Assembly: GCF_008040105.1 (NCBI RefSeq)
Contig: NZ_VRMG01000008.1
Span: forward strand, 124,001 to 188,000
Reading direction: 5' to 3'
DNA from: Lacisediminihabitans profunda
GTDB taxonomy: Bacteria > Actinomycetota > Actinomycetes > Actinomycetales > Microbacteriaceae
DNA: 64,000 nt
Part shown: positions 17,765 to 27,600 of the stretch, piece by piece
How positions within the stretch are numbered: the first letter of the stretch is position 1
Layout of the letters: each line of letters starts with the position of its first letter
Notes under the pieces: generated by a model
What the model saw: only the letters and a program-made list of their open reading frames with translations
The model's database searches: none
What the model was told of the DNA's origin: nothing
Translations under genes and position numbers: made by a program

Positions 17765-18574
17765 CTAGGTGTCCGGCGCAAGAACAGCGTGGTCAATCCG
17801 CCGATGGATCATTGAGAGTGTCCCAAGGACGTCTAGGGCATCTTGCTCTGTGAGCGTCCACTCGATGCGAGGCTCGTGTGCGGCGGGATTTCAGAATGCG
17901 CTGAACAGCCCCTTCGCGAGGTTCGCCACACCGAGCTGTTCGTCGCGTTGTGTCCTCGTTTGGAGGGCATTGATGCGGAGCATGGGCGAGCTGCCAGCCA
18001 TGGCTGATTCGACGAGGCCATAACCGTCCGCGTCGAGACCGGTCAACTGCCGCATCCTGCTCCCGAGCCCCTTGATCGCCTCGAACACTGCCTCGTAATA
18101 ATCCTTACGGAGAAGCTCAGAGCGGCAGTACGCGAGAACCTCTTGGTGTGCCCCTCGATTTCGCAACAGAGTTTGCAGGCGCTCCGTGCGATCGCGCGCC
18201 TCGTCGGTTGTCTGCGCTCTTGTGGTGTGGGCGACTTTGCCGTCGTCTCTGACCCGAAGGCCGACTAGCGAGAGGACTTGGTTGAGCTCGTCGCGTGATT
18301 GGTGCGCGGCATCTGCTCGATCGAAGATGCGGTCTGGGCGCATCGACGCAGTGATGAGCGCGATCAGAGCGTTCCCGGAACCCGTGGCGGCCTGGTTGCT
18401 GCTCACAGCGAAGGCAAGCCTGCGCCACTTTGTGTTTCCTTCGCCAGGATCGTTCTTCAATGGGATCTCAGCCATGATGCGGGTGAGTTCCGAGCCGCTA
18501 TAGAGATCACCGATCAGCTTGCAGGTTTGCTCGAGTGCGCCGGATGGGAAGGGCGGGTGTTTTGCGGCTGTCAC
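17765..18574 (-). pseudogene. TIGR02391/Ymh-family HEPN-type protein interrupted by in-frame TGA
   Basis: The frame runs 227 codons from ATG 18574 and stops at TGA 17893-17891 after KGLFSAF. Reading straight through the stop in the same frame gives NPAAHEPRIEW, then DALDVLGTLSMIHRRIDHAV, and ends at TAG 17767-17765. In the Ymh family this place reads FRNPxAHE, so TGA replaces the expected Arg of the R-N-P-x-x-H (RX4H) HEPN-like active site, consistent with one C-to-T change in a CGA codon. The conserved SPMLRINALQT segment precedes it. The gene overlaps the helicase stop by four bases (ATGA) and belongs to that operon. The truncated product lacks the catalytic motif. A sequencing error or readthrough is possible. 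Confidence 0.8.
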
Positions 18575-21156
18575 GCCTGTGACTCGTTCTTCTCGCCAAC
18601 GGGGTCGAACGTAAGGCGCTCGTGGATCTGTGACGGCAGCACGCCTCGACTGTTGAAGGTGCCACCGACGAGCTGCCTCAATTCCGAGGCGGATCGTCCA
18701 GCGCTCTTCGTGAGCAGTTCATCCCAAGCCGATCCGACGTCGTAGGCCAACTCGGAGAGGATTGACGGTGGGACGAGATGAACATGGGATTCGGCTCCCT
18801 TGATGCCATCATCATGCACGCCGGGCTTAGGGGAGATGACGATGGTGGCGCTGTCGACGGGCGACATTTCGACACCTCTGTCCGCGGCCAGCAGTCGGAG
18901 TTGATCGTTGGCCTGACGAATGTCCTTATGCGGTACGACCCCGGTCGGTTCGTGATCGCTCTTGGCCTCCAGTGCGAGCCAGAGTTCGTTATCCCAGCAC
19001 CATGTTGAGTCGCAACGCCCCGTGCCCGCCGGCTTTTCAGCCGTTGCGCCGACCAGTGTCCCCAACTTCGTCAACGCAGGTTCATACAAGCTCGGTTTGC
19101 GCTCTTGAAGGCCTGCATGGATCTCGCCGAGACGGCGATGGATCTTTCCCTGATTGACGCCGGCTTCTAGTTCAGCCGCCACCACGTTGACGGCGTAGGC
19201 ATCGACGGAGTTGAGCGCCGAGCGTTGCATGGCAGGGAACGGCGCCATTTGTCGTACCCACGATCCGAGCCCCATGACTTGCTCGGCGAGTCGGACGAGG
19301 GTGCCGGCTGCGGCGCGCCCCGACGCGTCGTTGGTCTGGTCGGCGGCTTGGTCTGCCCAGGCGGCCTGAAGGTAGATCCAGAACGCGCGATATCCGACGG
19401 TGCTCGTGCCGCCGGCCCCGACCAAGCGGGCGACCTCGTGAGCGTGCTGTGCCGCCTCCGCCCACGCGCCGATCGTGGCCGCGGCCCATGCCTGGATCTC
19501 GTACTCTACGCACGATGAAAGAGAGGCTGTGCCGGCCGGCATCTGTTGTGCCATCTCGCGGCGGTAGTCGGTGAGGGCTGGCTCCGCGTTGATGCGCCAG
19601 CTTTCGTCGGTGTCCTGGTGGAGGAAGGCCCGCACATTGGTGAGTACATCTGCTGGAGAGCCAGCTTGCGAGTTCTCACGCCCGAATCGGATCTCGGCCT
19701 GTAGCTCCGAATCAAGGGCCGCGACAACCTCGGGTCGGGTCAGATAGCGCGAGAGGTCAGAGCCTAAGACTAGGACGACGGCGGTGTCCTCGGGACCTCG
19801 GGTGCATCGTCCAGCGCCCTGCACTACACGAGTGCGCACGCGAGCTGCCAATGCCGCTCCAGCGCGTGCGCGGGATTGGAGGAATCGCTCTTGGAGGTTG
19901 TCCTGATCGGGCACGCCATCGAGGCCAACCAGGCGGCAGGCATCTCCGGGAAGATCCAGCCCGTCGTACCGCGCCGCCAATCCGCACACACCATGTTCCA
20001 GGGCCGCGAACGGAGCCATGCTGTCGCTGACCTGGTCGACGCCCCAGACTGGCCAGCCCGGCTGGGCGAGTTCTTTGGCGTCGGCCATCGCAACCTCTGT
20101 CCGTGGGGCCAAGACGAGTGCTTTGCCGGCCTCTTCCACGACGGCTCGGCTCAGTTCTCCGACATCCACGTTCTCGACGAACTCGGGGAACACGAAGAAT
20201 CGCCGCCCGTAGCGTGGGGCGGTGCTGGGTTGCGCGAGACGCAGCATTCCTGCCCGCCCGAATGCCCGTTCGAGTTCTCCGCCTTCTCCAAGAGTGGCTG
20301 ACAGGTAGACCCGCTGGCGGGCACCAGTAAAGAGAGGGTTCTGGTATGTCGGCGGGACATACGGGCGGATCAAGATTCCGGAGTAGGCGACGTAGACCAG
20401 GCACGAGGCCAGACCCGCGCGGATCATCGAGTAACGATAGCTGTGCGGAGAGGCGAATGAACTAAGCACAGCGTCGAGATTCGCGGTCATGCCCGCTTGC
20501 CGGAGAGGGATCACGAGGCGCACGTCGCCGCTGATTCCAGGGTCAGGTTGGTCACTGCGCAATCGTTCGAGAAAGACGCCATCGAGTGCCGGTGCGATCG
20601 CCTCAAGCGCCGCGGCGTATTCATTGGGAGCCTTCCATCGCCCCAAATCGACGCCATATGCTTCGCCGACGTATTGCTCGCCGGCATGCGCATCATCGAA
20701 CAAAATCAGGTCAGCGTCTGCCAGGTGCGGGTTGCTGTTGAAGATGCTGCTGTAGGTCGTGACGGCGATCGCGTCCGCGGCGTCGTAGGACGCGTGCGCG
20801 GCGACGGGCCATTCCGCATGGCGCCCGACGAGAACAGCTGTATCGATCCCTTCGCGGTATGCCGACGCCGCAACCTGTCGAGCAAGCTGCTGTGTGGGGC
20901 ATGCGTAAATAACTCGCGCTTTGCGGCTACGACGCGTCCACTCAGCGATCAGCAAACCGGTCACAGTCTTCCCAGTTCCGGTGGGAAGCTCCAACGCAAC
21001 ATCCGAGGCGTTCGACTGTGCCGTGAAGGTCTGGAGCATCTCAGACTGATGCGCCCAGAGCCCAGGCACAGCTCCTGGACGGCGAGGAAGGTCTCTATAC
21101 AGCTCGCCCGGTGACGAGTAGCTCGCAGAACTCGCTGCCGTTCGCACGAATGCCAT
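18571..21156 (-). CDS. DEAD/DEAH-like helicase with C-terminal nuclease-like domain
   Basis: An 861-residue protein. The helicase core has Walker A ELPTGTGKTVTG (about residue 60), motif Ib-like YACPTQQLARQ, motif II LILFDDAHAGE (DDAH instead of DEAH, about 150), YLSATLG (motif III) and a late VVQGAGRCTRG (motif VI), resembling XPD/DinG-type helicases. After a helical middle, residues near 715-745 (DSTWCWDN ... LALEAKSDHEP ... DIRQANDQL) fit a PD-(D/E)XK nuclease with an E-A-K core. ATG 21156 is preceded by GAGGAGG; the upstream in-frame extension lacks this support. Its stop overlaps the Ymh-type gene, so helicase and HEPN protein are co-translated. Helicase-nuclease fusions of this type are common in defence loci; the exact family is unknown to me. 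Confidence 0.72.
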   Translation of the reverse strand: MAFVRTAASSASYSSPGELYRDLPRRPGAVPGLWAHQSEMLQTFTAQSNASDVALELPTGTGKTVTGLLIAEWTRRSRKARVIYACPTQQLARQVAASAYREGIDTAVLVGRHAEWPVAAHASYDAADAIAVTTYSSIFNSNPHLADADLILFDDAHAGEQYVGEAYGVDLGRWKAPNEYAAALEAIAPALDGVFLERLRSDQPDPGISGDVRLVIPLRQAGMTANLDAVLSSFASPHSYRYSMIRAGLASCLVYVAYSGILIRPYVPPTYQNPLFTGARQRVYLSATLGEGGELERAFGRAGMLRLAQPSTAPRYGRRFFVFPEFVENVDVGELSRAVVEEAGKALVLAPRTEVAMADAKELAQPGWPVWGVDQVSDSMAPFAALEHGVCGLAARYDGLDLPGDACRLVGLDGVPDQDNLQERFLQSRARAGAALAARVRTRVVQGAGRCTRGPEDTAVVLVLGSDLSRYLTRPEVVAALDSELQAEIRFGRENSQAGSPADVLTNVRAFLHQDTDESWRINAEPALTDYRREMAQQMPAGTASLSSCVEYEIQAWAAATIGAWAEAAQHAHEVARLVGAGGTSTVGYRAFWIYLQAAWADQAADQTNDASGRAAAGTLVRLAEQVMGLGSWVRQMAPFPAMQRSALNSVDAYAVNVVAAELEAGVNQGKIHRRLGEIHAGLQERKPSLYEPALTKLGTLVGATAEKPAGTGRCDSTWCWDNELWLALEAKSDHEPTGVVPHKDIRQANDQLRLLAADRGVEMSPVDSATIVISPKPGVHDDGIKGAESHVHLVPPSILSELAYDVGSAWDELLTKSAGRSASELRQLVGGTFNSRGVLPSQIHERLTFDPVGEKNESQA

Positions 21157-21311
21157 ATCGCCTCCTCGTCTAGTGAACGCAAGCGCGGAGCCTGCCGTCA
21201 ATCCAAGTGTGTCGTACGGGCTGGGGTCTTAGGTCGTTTTCTAGAACCGTTCTGCGAGCACGCACCACAACGGCGGTGCCGTCTACCTGAGGGTCAGCGG
21301 GACATCGTTCG

Positions 21312-22466
21312 TCAGCTATCGAAGTCGGGCCTGCCGGAGCACCAGGACGCGTCAATGCCAAGGGCGTCGAATGCCGGAGGACGACCCAGCGATTGCGGGT
21401 CACGCCCGCAGACGTTTACGGGGTCTGCCCACACGATGTCGGCGACGATAGCCGCCGACGGGTCCAAGGTAGTCCACAAGGCCGGCGTCACCGAAGCCAA
21501 GTTGTGGAGCGTCAGACCGGCAGCGACGATCACGTTCGGGTTGTGAGAACGTCGCCAACCATTCTTCGTACGCCAATGCCCGTCGGTGTGAAGGTCTGCC
21601 GGATCCTCGACACTAGCGGGTGGTGATGCGCTGAGGCCGTACAAGGCGGCGGACACGTCGTAGTCACGCGTTGGGAACTCCGTGTTGCTAAGTACAGCGG
21701 TCACCAAGGGGTGCGGCAGCTGCGTTCCGTATTTGTTCGCCTTCGAGTCAAGAGCTCGTCCGAGGCCGGTGGTGTTATCTACCCCCTTAGCCCGTCCCTC
21801 TCCGCGAATCCCGATCAGCGGCGATCTGCCCTTCGTCGGCAAAGCCTCGAAAGACAGCGCCCAACCGTCATCCTCGAAACGGAAGGATGGACGGAATGCG
21901 TGGAGTTCAAAGGCATCACTCCGCCAACCCAACGCTGACGTGTCCAGCGAGTCGATCCATCGGACGAGCCGGTCCCTTAACTTGGCGGCACGAATCGGCT
22001 TGGCGCCGACCCGGTGATACTCGAACATCAAGGTGATCCCGGCGACGCGGACTTGGTCGAGGACCGCCTCGACATCTCGCAATCGTTTTTCGGTAGCGAC
22101 GTGTTCTGGCGAACGGCCGACTGAGATCGCTTCTAAGTAGTACGAAGTCGCGGCATGCACCAGAAAGTCTGGATGCTTAGACGTGCCGGGAACGTCAGGA
22201 TGAATCTCAACACGGTCACCGGTACCAGTCGCGGCGGCGTACAGGTATAACTCCCAAAAGGCGCTCTCGAACTTGTCGTCGCCGCTCGTGAGGTTGCCAA
22301 CGATTCCGGCACGATGCTCGGCTGGGATGTCATCAACCCACTTTTCGAGCAAGTCCCGTATGGGCGCGAAATAAGCCGAGCCTGTGCGATCCAGGAAGCT
22401 GAACGTTGTCTCGTTCGCCTTCCTCGGCGACCTGTCCGAGCGAGCCCTGTTAGTGAAGATCGTCAC
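21312..22466 (-). CDS. PD-(D/E)XK-superfamily-like hypothetical protein
   Basis: A 384-residue protein. Its N-terminal third reads FESAFWELYLYAAAT (Glu about 68-72), SKHPDFLVHA (Asp about 98) and YYLEAISVG (Glu about 112), the spacing of a restriction-endonuclease-like fold with PD and E-A elements. The usual Lys of E-x-K is replaced by Ile, so activity is uncertain. The C-terminal half has further beta-rich segments without known motifs. It lies 155 bases upstream of the helicase gene on the same strand and may belong to the same transcript. The function is unknown. Confidence 0.6.
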   Translation of the reverse strand: MTIFTNRARSDRSPRKANETTFSFLDRTGSAYFAPIRDLLEKWVDDIPAEHRAGIVGNLTSGDDKFESAFWELYLYAAATGTGDRVEIHPDVPGTSKHPDFLVHAATSYYLEAISVGRSPEHVATEKRLRDVEAVLDQVRVAGITLMFEYHRVGAKPIRAAKLRDRLVRWIDSLDTSALGWRSDAFELHAFRPSFRFEDDGWALSFEALPTKGRSPLIGIRGEGRAKGVDNTTGLGRALDSKANKYGTQLPHPLVTAVLSNTEFPTRDYDVSAALYGLSASPPASVEDPADLHTDGHWRTKNGWRRSHNPNVIVAAGLTLHNLASVTPALWTTLDPSAAIVADIVWADPVNVCGRDPQSLGRPPAFDALGIDASWCSGRPDFDS

Positions 22467-22638
22467 CTGCTCACGCTAACGGCCAGCCAGTCCGCATGAT
22501 GCGTAGAGAGGACGACGCACTGCGAAGCGGACCGGGCGGTGCGCCGCCCTTCTCAATCAAACTCCACTATCACCTACACCCTCCGGAATAACTCTCTCCG
22601 CTCTTGCGGCTCGGTGGGCGTTCACTGCATCGTGATCG

Positions 22639-23475
22639 TCAGCTAGCTGTCACGAGGTCGCAACGCTCCATCCATCGGGCGAGCAAGCTCAGAGTAGCCA
22701 GCCTTTCCAGTGCGTCCTGCGGCTCCATCTCTTGTTCGCCGTGCGCGGCTGAGTTGCGAATCGTCATTTGGACGCCGGGAGCGAACTGTCTCAGCCCGTC
22801 ATTCATGGTCTTGACTGCGCGGTCGTTCGGCTCGCCGGGCCAGCGCAACCGCGGCTTCCCGGGTGTGGGTTCGGCGTTAGAGAATGCTTCCTGCCATAAC
22901 GCTGTTTCCGCAATGTCATTGCGCCGCGTCAGGGCCTTCACTTGCCCGACCACCGCCTCTGCTGCAGCTGCGACCGCTTGCTGGAAGTGCTCGTCGAGCC
23001 ACAGCTTGCGGGCCGCGCCCCACACCAGCGGGTGCATTGCTTCCACGCCTGTGGTTGGAGGCGCTGCGGCTTCGGCTTGACTGATGAGCGCCTGGAGCCG
23101 GCCGATCGTGCTGTCGGCAGCGGAAATGACATTGGGTGGTTCGAGGAGGGGTTTCGGGTCGGCGATGGTGGACCAAGCTGCGATCGGGTCGATTTCGCCG
23201 ATCCCTGCAACGCCGATCTTGATGCCCGTCAGCAGTGTGGCGTTGGCTGCCGCCCCGGCCGCTTGGTCGACGGCTGAGCGACGCGTTGCTACATCCGCCG
23301 GGTCGGCATCGTCTCGCGGCACCACCGCAGGCAGGAGCCCTCGCCCGAATCCGGCATCCTTCGTTTCTACTTGGAGTTCGAGGAACTCCGCGAGGGCTGT
23401 CTTGAACTGTTCGACCGCGTTAATGAGCGAACGAAGGTAGTCCGGGTTTCGGTTCAAGTTCATGAACTCGAGCAT
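22639..23475 (-). CDS. TIGR02391/Ymh-family HEPN-type protein (intact)
   Basis: A 278-residue protein. The C-terminal half carries the Ymh pattern: MHPLVWGAARKLW, VVGQVKALT, a central stretch of conserved Trp and Pro, then QMTIRNSAAHG (Arg about 239, His about 244) and DALERLATLSLLARWMERCD. RNSAAH is an intact R-N-x3-H HEPN-like site. It is a distant paralogue of the broken gene at 17765-18574. ATG 23475 or ATG 23463 could start it; the former has GAGGG about ten bases upstream. It heads the minus-strand defence run and shares its promoter region with the divergent small gene at 23630. Confidence 0.65.
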   Translation of the reverse strand: MLEFMNLNRNPDYLRSLINAVEQFKTALAEFLELQVETKDAGFGRGLLPAVVPRDDADPADVATRRSAVDQAAGAAANATLLTGIKIGVAGIGEIDPIAAWSTIADPKPLLEPPNVISAADSTIGRLQALISQAEAAAPPTTGVEAMHPLVWGAARKLWLDEHFQQAVAAAAEAVVGQVKALTRRNDIAETALWQEAFSNAEPTPGKPRLRWPGEPNDRAVKTMNDGLRQFAPGVQMTIRNSAAHGEQEMEPQDALERLATLSLLARWMERCDLVTAS

Positions 23476-23596
23476 GACAGGAAGCCCTCGCCGAGCAGCA
23501 GCGGGCGCTCCGTGAGCGGGCCTGAGAATTTAGCATCATTCGCTATTGCAGAACCTTTACTAGCGTGTCGCGCGAACCTTGGCTACTCTCGTTCAA

Positions 23597-23612
23597 TCGA
23601 ATATATGTTCGA
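23597..23612 (+). promoter_or_regulatory. Candidate LexA/SOS box
   Basis: TCGAATATATGTTCGA differs by one base from the actinobacterial SOS consensus TCGAAC-N4-GTTCGA, and an outer 8-base inverted repeat (CAATCGAA / TTCGATTG, 23594-23615) surrounds it. It lies 17 bases before the ATG at 23630 and about 120 bases before the divergent Ymh-type gene. Confidence 0.6.
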
Positions 23613-23629
23613 TTGTTTCTGAGGTGATC

Positions 23630-23896
23630 ATGATGACGACGATCATGGCGAGTATTGCGGTGTGGACGAACGAGCGGGGTGTCCCGGAAGGGCTTTTTTG
23701 GGACGAGCGACGATTCAAAGGCACTGACACTCCTGCGTTGCTTGAGTCGGATTACGAGTTCGTCGCGATGCATCCCCCGACAGTTCACCCCGGATGGCGA
23801 CTTCAAGGTACGGATGATGACGGCCGAAGTTTGGTCTTCGATGTCCGCTATGTCGCCAGCCGGTGCGAGTGGATTCTCCTTCGGATGTACGACTGA
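23630..23896 (+). CDS. Small hypothetical protein behind a LexA-like box
   Basis: An 88-residue protein starting at ATG 23630 (GAGGTG upstream; a second ATG follows directly). The sequence is soluble, with predicted beta strands (SIAVWTNERGVPEGLFWD; SLVFDVRYVASRCEWILL) and no catalytic motif. It precedes another small gene by nine bases. The LexA-like palindrome immediately upstream suggests SOS control. No family recognised. Confidence 0.6.
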   Translation: MMTTIMASIAVWTNERGVPEGLFWDERRFKGTDTPALLESDYEFVAMHPPTVHPGWRLQGTDDDGRSLVFDVRYVASRCEWILLRMYD

Positions 23897-23905
23897 GGGT
23901 GCGAG

Positions 23906-24187
23906 ATGGTTGAGTTGCGTTTCATGATTCCGAAGCGGAGGGGTGACCGGCCCGAGTGGGAGGTCAGCCGGGACGGGAGGATCGTTGGCTGGGTTGCCGA
24001 GCACACCATTGGCCGTAGCAGCGCGGTGTTCTATCGGGCGATCGCAGTGCACCCGGATACTGGCGAATTAGTGAACTTGGAGAACTCGACCGACCGGGGT
24101 GAACGGGTAGCCAGGATAGAAGATTTCCTTGACGATCCGAGCAAGTACCGTGGCGTCCATTGGCATCCGGCGGGTGGGGATCGCTAG
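23906..24187 (+). CDS. Small hypothetical protein
   Basis: A 93-residue soluble protein with beta-rich character (WEVSRDGRIVGWVAEHT; FYRAIAVHPDTGELVNLENS). It follows the LexA-box gene by nine bases and probably shares its transcript. Its TAG stop lies within CTAG shared with the stop of the convergent membrane-protein gene, so the two frames overlap by four bases. No family recognised. Confidence 0.6.
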   Translation: MVELRFMIPKRRGDRPEWEVSRDGRIVGWVAEHTIGRSSAVFYRAIAVHPDTGELVNLENSTDRGERVARIEDFLDDPSKYRGVHWHPAGGDR

Positions 24188-24525
24188 ACGGTCAAGTGGG
24201 CCGAGGACGATTGCTTGCGCTGTCGCGATTCCCGCAATCGAATCACGCCGAGCCGTATGAGGCTGATCGGGCCGAAGGCGAGGAACTTGAGTCCGTTCCA
24301 GATCCCGAGGGCGACAAGGAGGTTGAGCCAGCTGGGACCGCCGTGTTGCAGCCAGGTGGCCAGAAGTGCGGCGGTCAACAGATAGGTGGCGCCCAGGAGC
24401 ATGAATGGGATCCCCCATTTCAGCCCGCGGCGGGAGCGCAGCCAGCGCAGGAGCAGGTTGGTGGGAGCGTATTGGAGCAGGTTGTGGAGCCCGATGGCGG
24501 CGCGCATGAAGAGATAGAGAAGCAC
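24184..24525 (-). CDS. Small integral membrane protein
   Basis: A 113-residue protein starting at GTG 24525, with an AGGA site upstream. It has two or three predicted membrane helices (WGIPFMLLGATYLLTAALLA; LNLLVALGIWNGLKFLAFG) and a Ser/basic tail. It lies downstream of the relaxase on the same strand. Similar short proteins near actinobacterial relaxase genes are often loosely labelled as permeases; I see no evidence for a transport substrate. Its role may be in transfer or entry exclusion, which is an inference only. Confidence 0.6.
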   Translation of the reverse strand: MLLYLFMRAAIGLHNLLQYAPTNLLLRWLRSRRGLKWGIPFMLLGATYLLTAALLATWLQHGGPSWLNLLVALGIWNGLKFLAFGPISLIRLGVIRLRESRQRKQSSSAHLTV

Positions 24526-24697
24526 GGTGGTGTCCTAACGGTCGCGGTTGTTGGCCGGTGGTAGTGGCGGTTTCGTTAGGCACCCAGGTGGGAGAAGCGT
24601 CGCCCAGGCTGAAGTGCTGGGTCGACTCATATGGATTGCTACCAGAATGGATTTTACCCCTCCGCTCAGACGAGCAACAGGGTGAACACTGCGCCGC

Positions 24698-27600
24698 TCA
24701 CAGCGACGGCGACGTCCGCTCTGTTGCTGATCTGCTCGGCTCGTGTGCGGCGGGACCGTCCTTGGCGATCCGCTGCGCGGTCCGGATGGCTGCCTGCGCG
24801 CGGGCGTGGTCGAGTCGTGACTGCGGGCTTGGTTCGCCGCCGAGCGGCTTCGGGTCGGTGATTTGATAGCGGTCTCGGTATGCCGCGATCACACGCACCT
24901 GTCGAAGCCATTGCTGACGCTGCTTCTCCCCTGCCGGAGCCGGGCCGAGCGTCACCGTCCACGGGACGCCGGCCGTGGTGTCAGTTTCGGCGATGGTCAT
25001 CGCGCGCTTCTCGATCAGGGCTTTGCGTTCGTTCAGTGCGGCACGCATCTCGATGGTCATCTGTCCGGTGGCTTCCGGGATGAGGCCAACGATCAGTGGC
25101 GAGCTGCCGCGTCTGCGGGTGCTCCCGGTTTGGTTTGCGGTGGCGTGTTGGATGCGTTGTCGGATGACCGCGCCCAGGTCGTCTGCGTCATCGAGGCCCC
25201 GAGCGGCGATCAGTCGTGGGAGGAGAAGGTCGACGTTGCGTTGGGTGGCTTCGGCGCGACGCAACTCAGCCATGAGGGGGCCGAACGACTCCGATTCGAT
25301 GATCTGATCGACCTGTCCCGGAGTAAGGATCGTGTGTTCGAGAAGGCTCACCCACCGCTCGTACTGGGCGGTTTGAGCGATCGTCTCGTACTCTGCTGCG
25401 AGCTGTCCGATCCCTGCCCAGGTGTTCTGTTCGATCGTGATGGTTTCGTGCGCGCTCTTCTCCGCCCCCTCGTGGTTGAGGACCGCGGCGAGGATGGTCG
25501 TGGCTGTGACGTCGCTGTCGGGGAGTAGTTGGTGTTCCTCGAGTTGGGTCTGGTCGGTGGCGACGTAGGCGGCGTTCGCGTCGCGTCCACGGGTCATGGA
25601 TACGTAAAAGGTTTCGCGGGTCATCTGGGTGGAGTGGACAATCGCGTGCGCGGTGTCCACGGTTGAGCCCTGTGCCCGGTGGGCGGTAACCGCGTAGGCG
25701 AGTTCCACGTTCTCGGCAACGTAGGTCGCGGGCAGCCTGATCGAAGCACCCGTGCGTCTTCCGGGGCGCCGCACGGTGATGGAGCCGTCGTTGTGGGTGG
25801 CGGTGATGGTCCAGCGGTCGCCGTTCTTCACCCACCCGGTGCCGGTGGTGAGGGTGCGGTCATTCTTTCTGGTGATGACAAGATCGCCGGAGCTGGCTTC
25901 GGTCTCGTCGTGAAGGGTGATGGCACCGGCTGCCTTGACTTGACCGGTGATGATGCGGTCCAGGCGGGCTCGTTCGTTGAGGGCGGTGACGGTCTCGTTG
26001 GTCTCGGCGATCATCACCGAGGCTTTCCCTGCGGCAAGGTCCTGTTGCCAGGCCGTGTATGCGGCGTCGAGCATGCCGTCCAGAGGGCCTTCAGCGATGC
26101 GCCGACGTTGGAGGTAGGTATCGATGATGGTGGTGTCGCCAAGGCGAAGTTGGAGACTCGCGTTCTTCTCCCACTCGTTGCGGAACCGGCGGACGTCGAG
26201 CAGTTCGGCGGCTGGTTCCATGTCGCGGGCGACCATCGCGAACGCTCCCCCGGTTTCCACCGCGGACAACTGTGCCCAGTCCCCAACCAGCAATAGTTTC
26301 GCCCCGACGCTGGCGGCGTGCGAGGCGATGGTGTCGAGGGTGAATGTGCCGGCGAGGGATGCCTCGTCGATGATCACCAGTTGCTCTGCCTCGAACGTCC
26401 ACCCGTTGTGCTGATGGGCGTGGACCCATTTGGCGGTGTTCTCGGTTGCGATGTCGAGTTCGTCGGCGAGGACCTGTGCGGCGGCAGCGGACGGCGCGAG
26501 TCCGATCACGGATCCTCGACCGTGCTCGGATTCCCACGCCTTCCGGAGAGCGTGCAAAGTCGTGGTCTTCCCGGTCCCGGCAGGACCGACGAGAACGTCA
26601 ACGGTTCGCCCAGAGACCGCGACGTGGGCGACAGCGGCCAACTGGTCCTCCGATAGGGAGATTCCGCGGGCATCCGTTCTGCTCGTCTCCCGCTCCACCG
26701 ACTCGAGATCAAGCGTCGGGGCGTTCGTCCTGTGGGCGAGGGCGAGGAGGCGGTCTTCCGCGGCGAGCAGTTCGGCGGAGGAGAACAGGGCACCGTGTTT
26801 GGGACGGAACGTGCTGGATCCGTCGCCGCGTCGGAACTCCGCCGGCGATGAGGCGAGCTCCGGCGGAGTGAGTCGCAAAGACCCATGCTCTGCGGCATCC
26901 ACGATCAACCCCAACACCGCTTCCCGATCGACGGTTGACACGAAGCGAACGCCCATCAGCTGACGCGACGCTTCCGCGTGCAGGTTCCACCTGCGCCAGG
27001 TCGACCGCTTCGACCCCACTACCTCGACGACCGTGCTGCCGATCTGTTCCGCCACATCCAGGGGCACATCGTCGGCGCGTAGTAGGGCTGGTTGACTGCT
27101 TCGGGCGAGGAGGTTGGTCGCCCATGTGGTGCTGTCTTCTCCGAGGATCGTGTTGGCGCGGCTGCGCCATTCGTCGGTCAGGTCCGCCAGGGAGTGGATC
27201 GTCTTCTCTGGTCGGGTCGAGAGGGTCGCTTCGGCGCGGAGTCGAAGGATTGTTCTCGCAGATGGTTGACGCCCGTGTTTCTCGACGTAGTCGGCGATTA
27301 GGGTGTCGGCGGCGACCTCGATGTTGCGGGAGCGGGAAGAGAACGCGCCGATCAGATCGTCCCTCACGCCGATGATTTCGAACGCGGGGTTGCGGCGTTC
27401 GCCGCGTTCCCGTGACTCCCATCCGATGCCGAGGTCGCGGGCGAGATGGTCGGCGAGGATCGCGTTGTAGTGCTCTGACAGGGCGACCACGGCGGCGTGC
27501 ATCGGCCGTCCGTCGAGGGTGCGCCACTTCCCGTCGTGTGCGCCCTGCACCTTGTTCGCAATCACCACATGGGTGTGCAATTGCGGGTCCGATGCGCGGG

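Noticed and set aside
22534-22549. GGGCGG-TGCG-CCGCCC hairpin as terminator
   Set aside because: Only six base pairs, and no T run in the direction of transcription; cannot be called a terminator.
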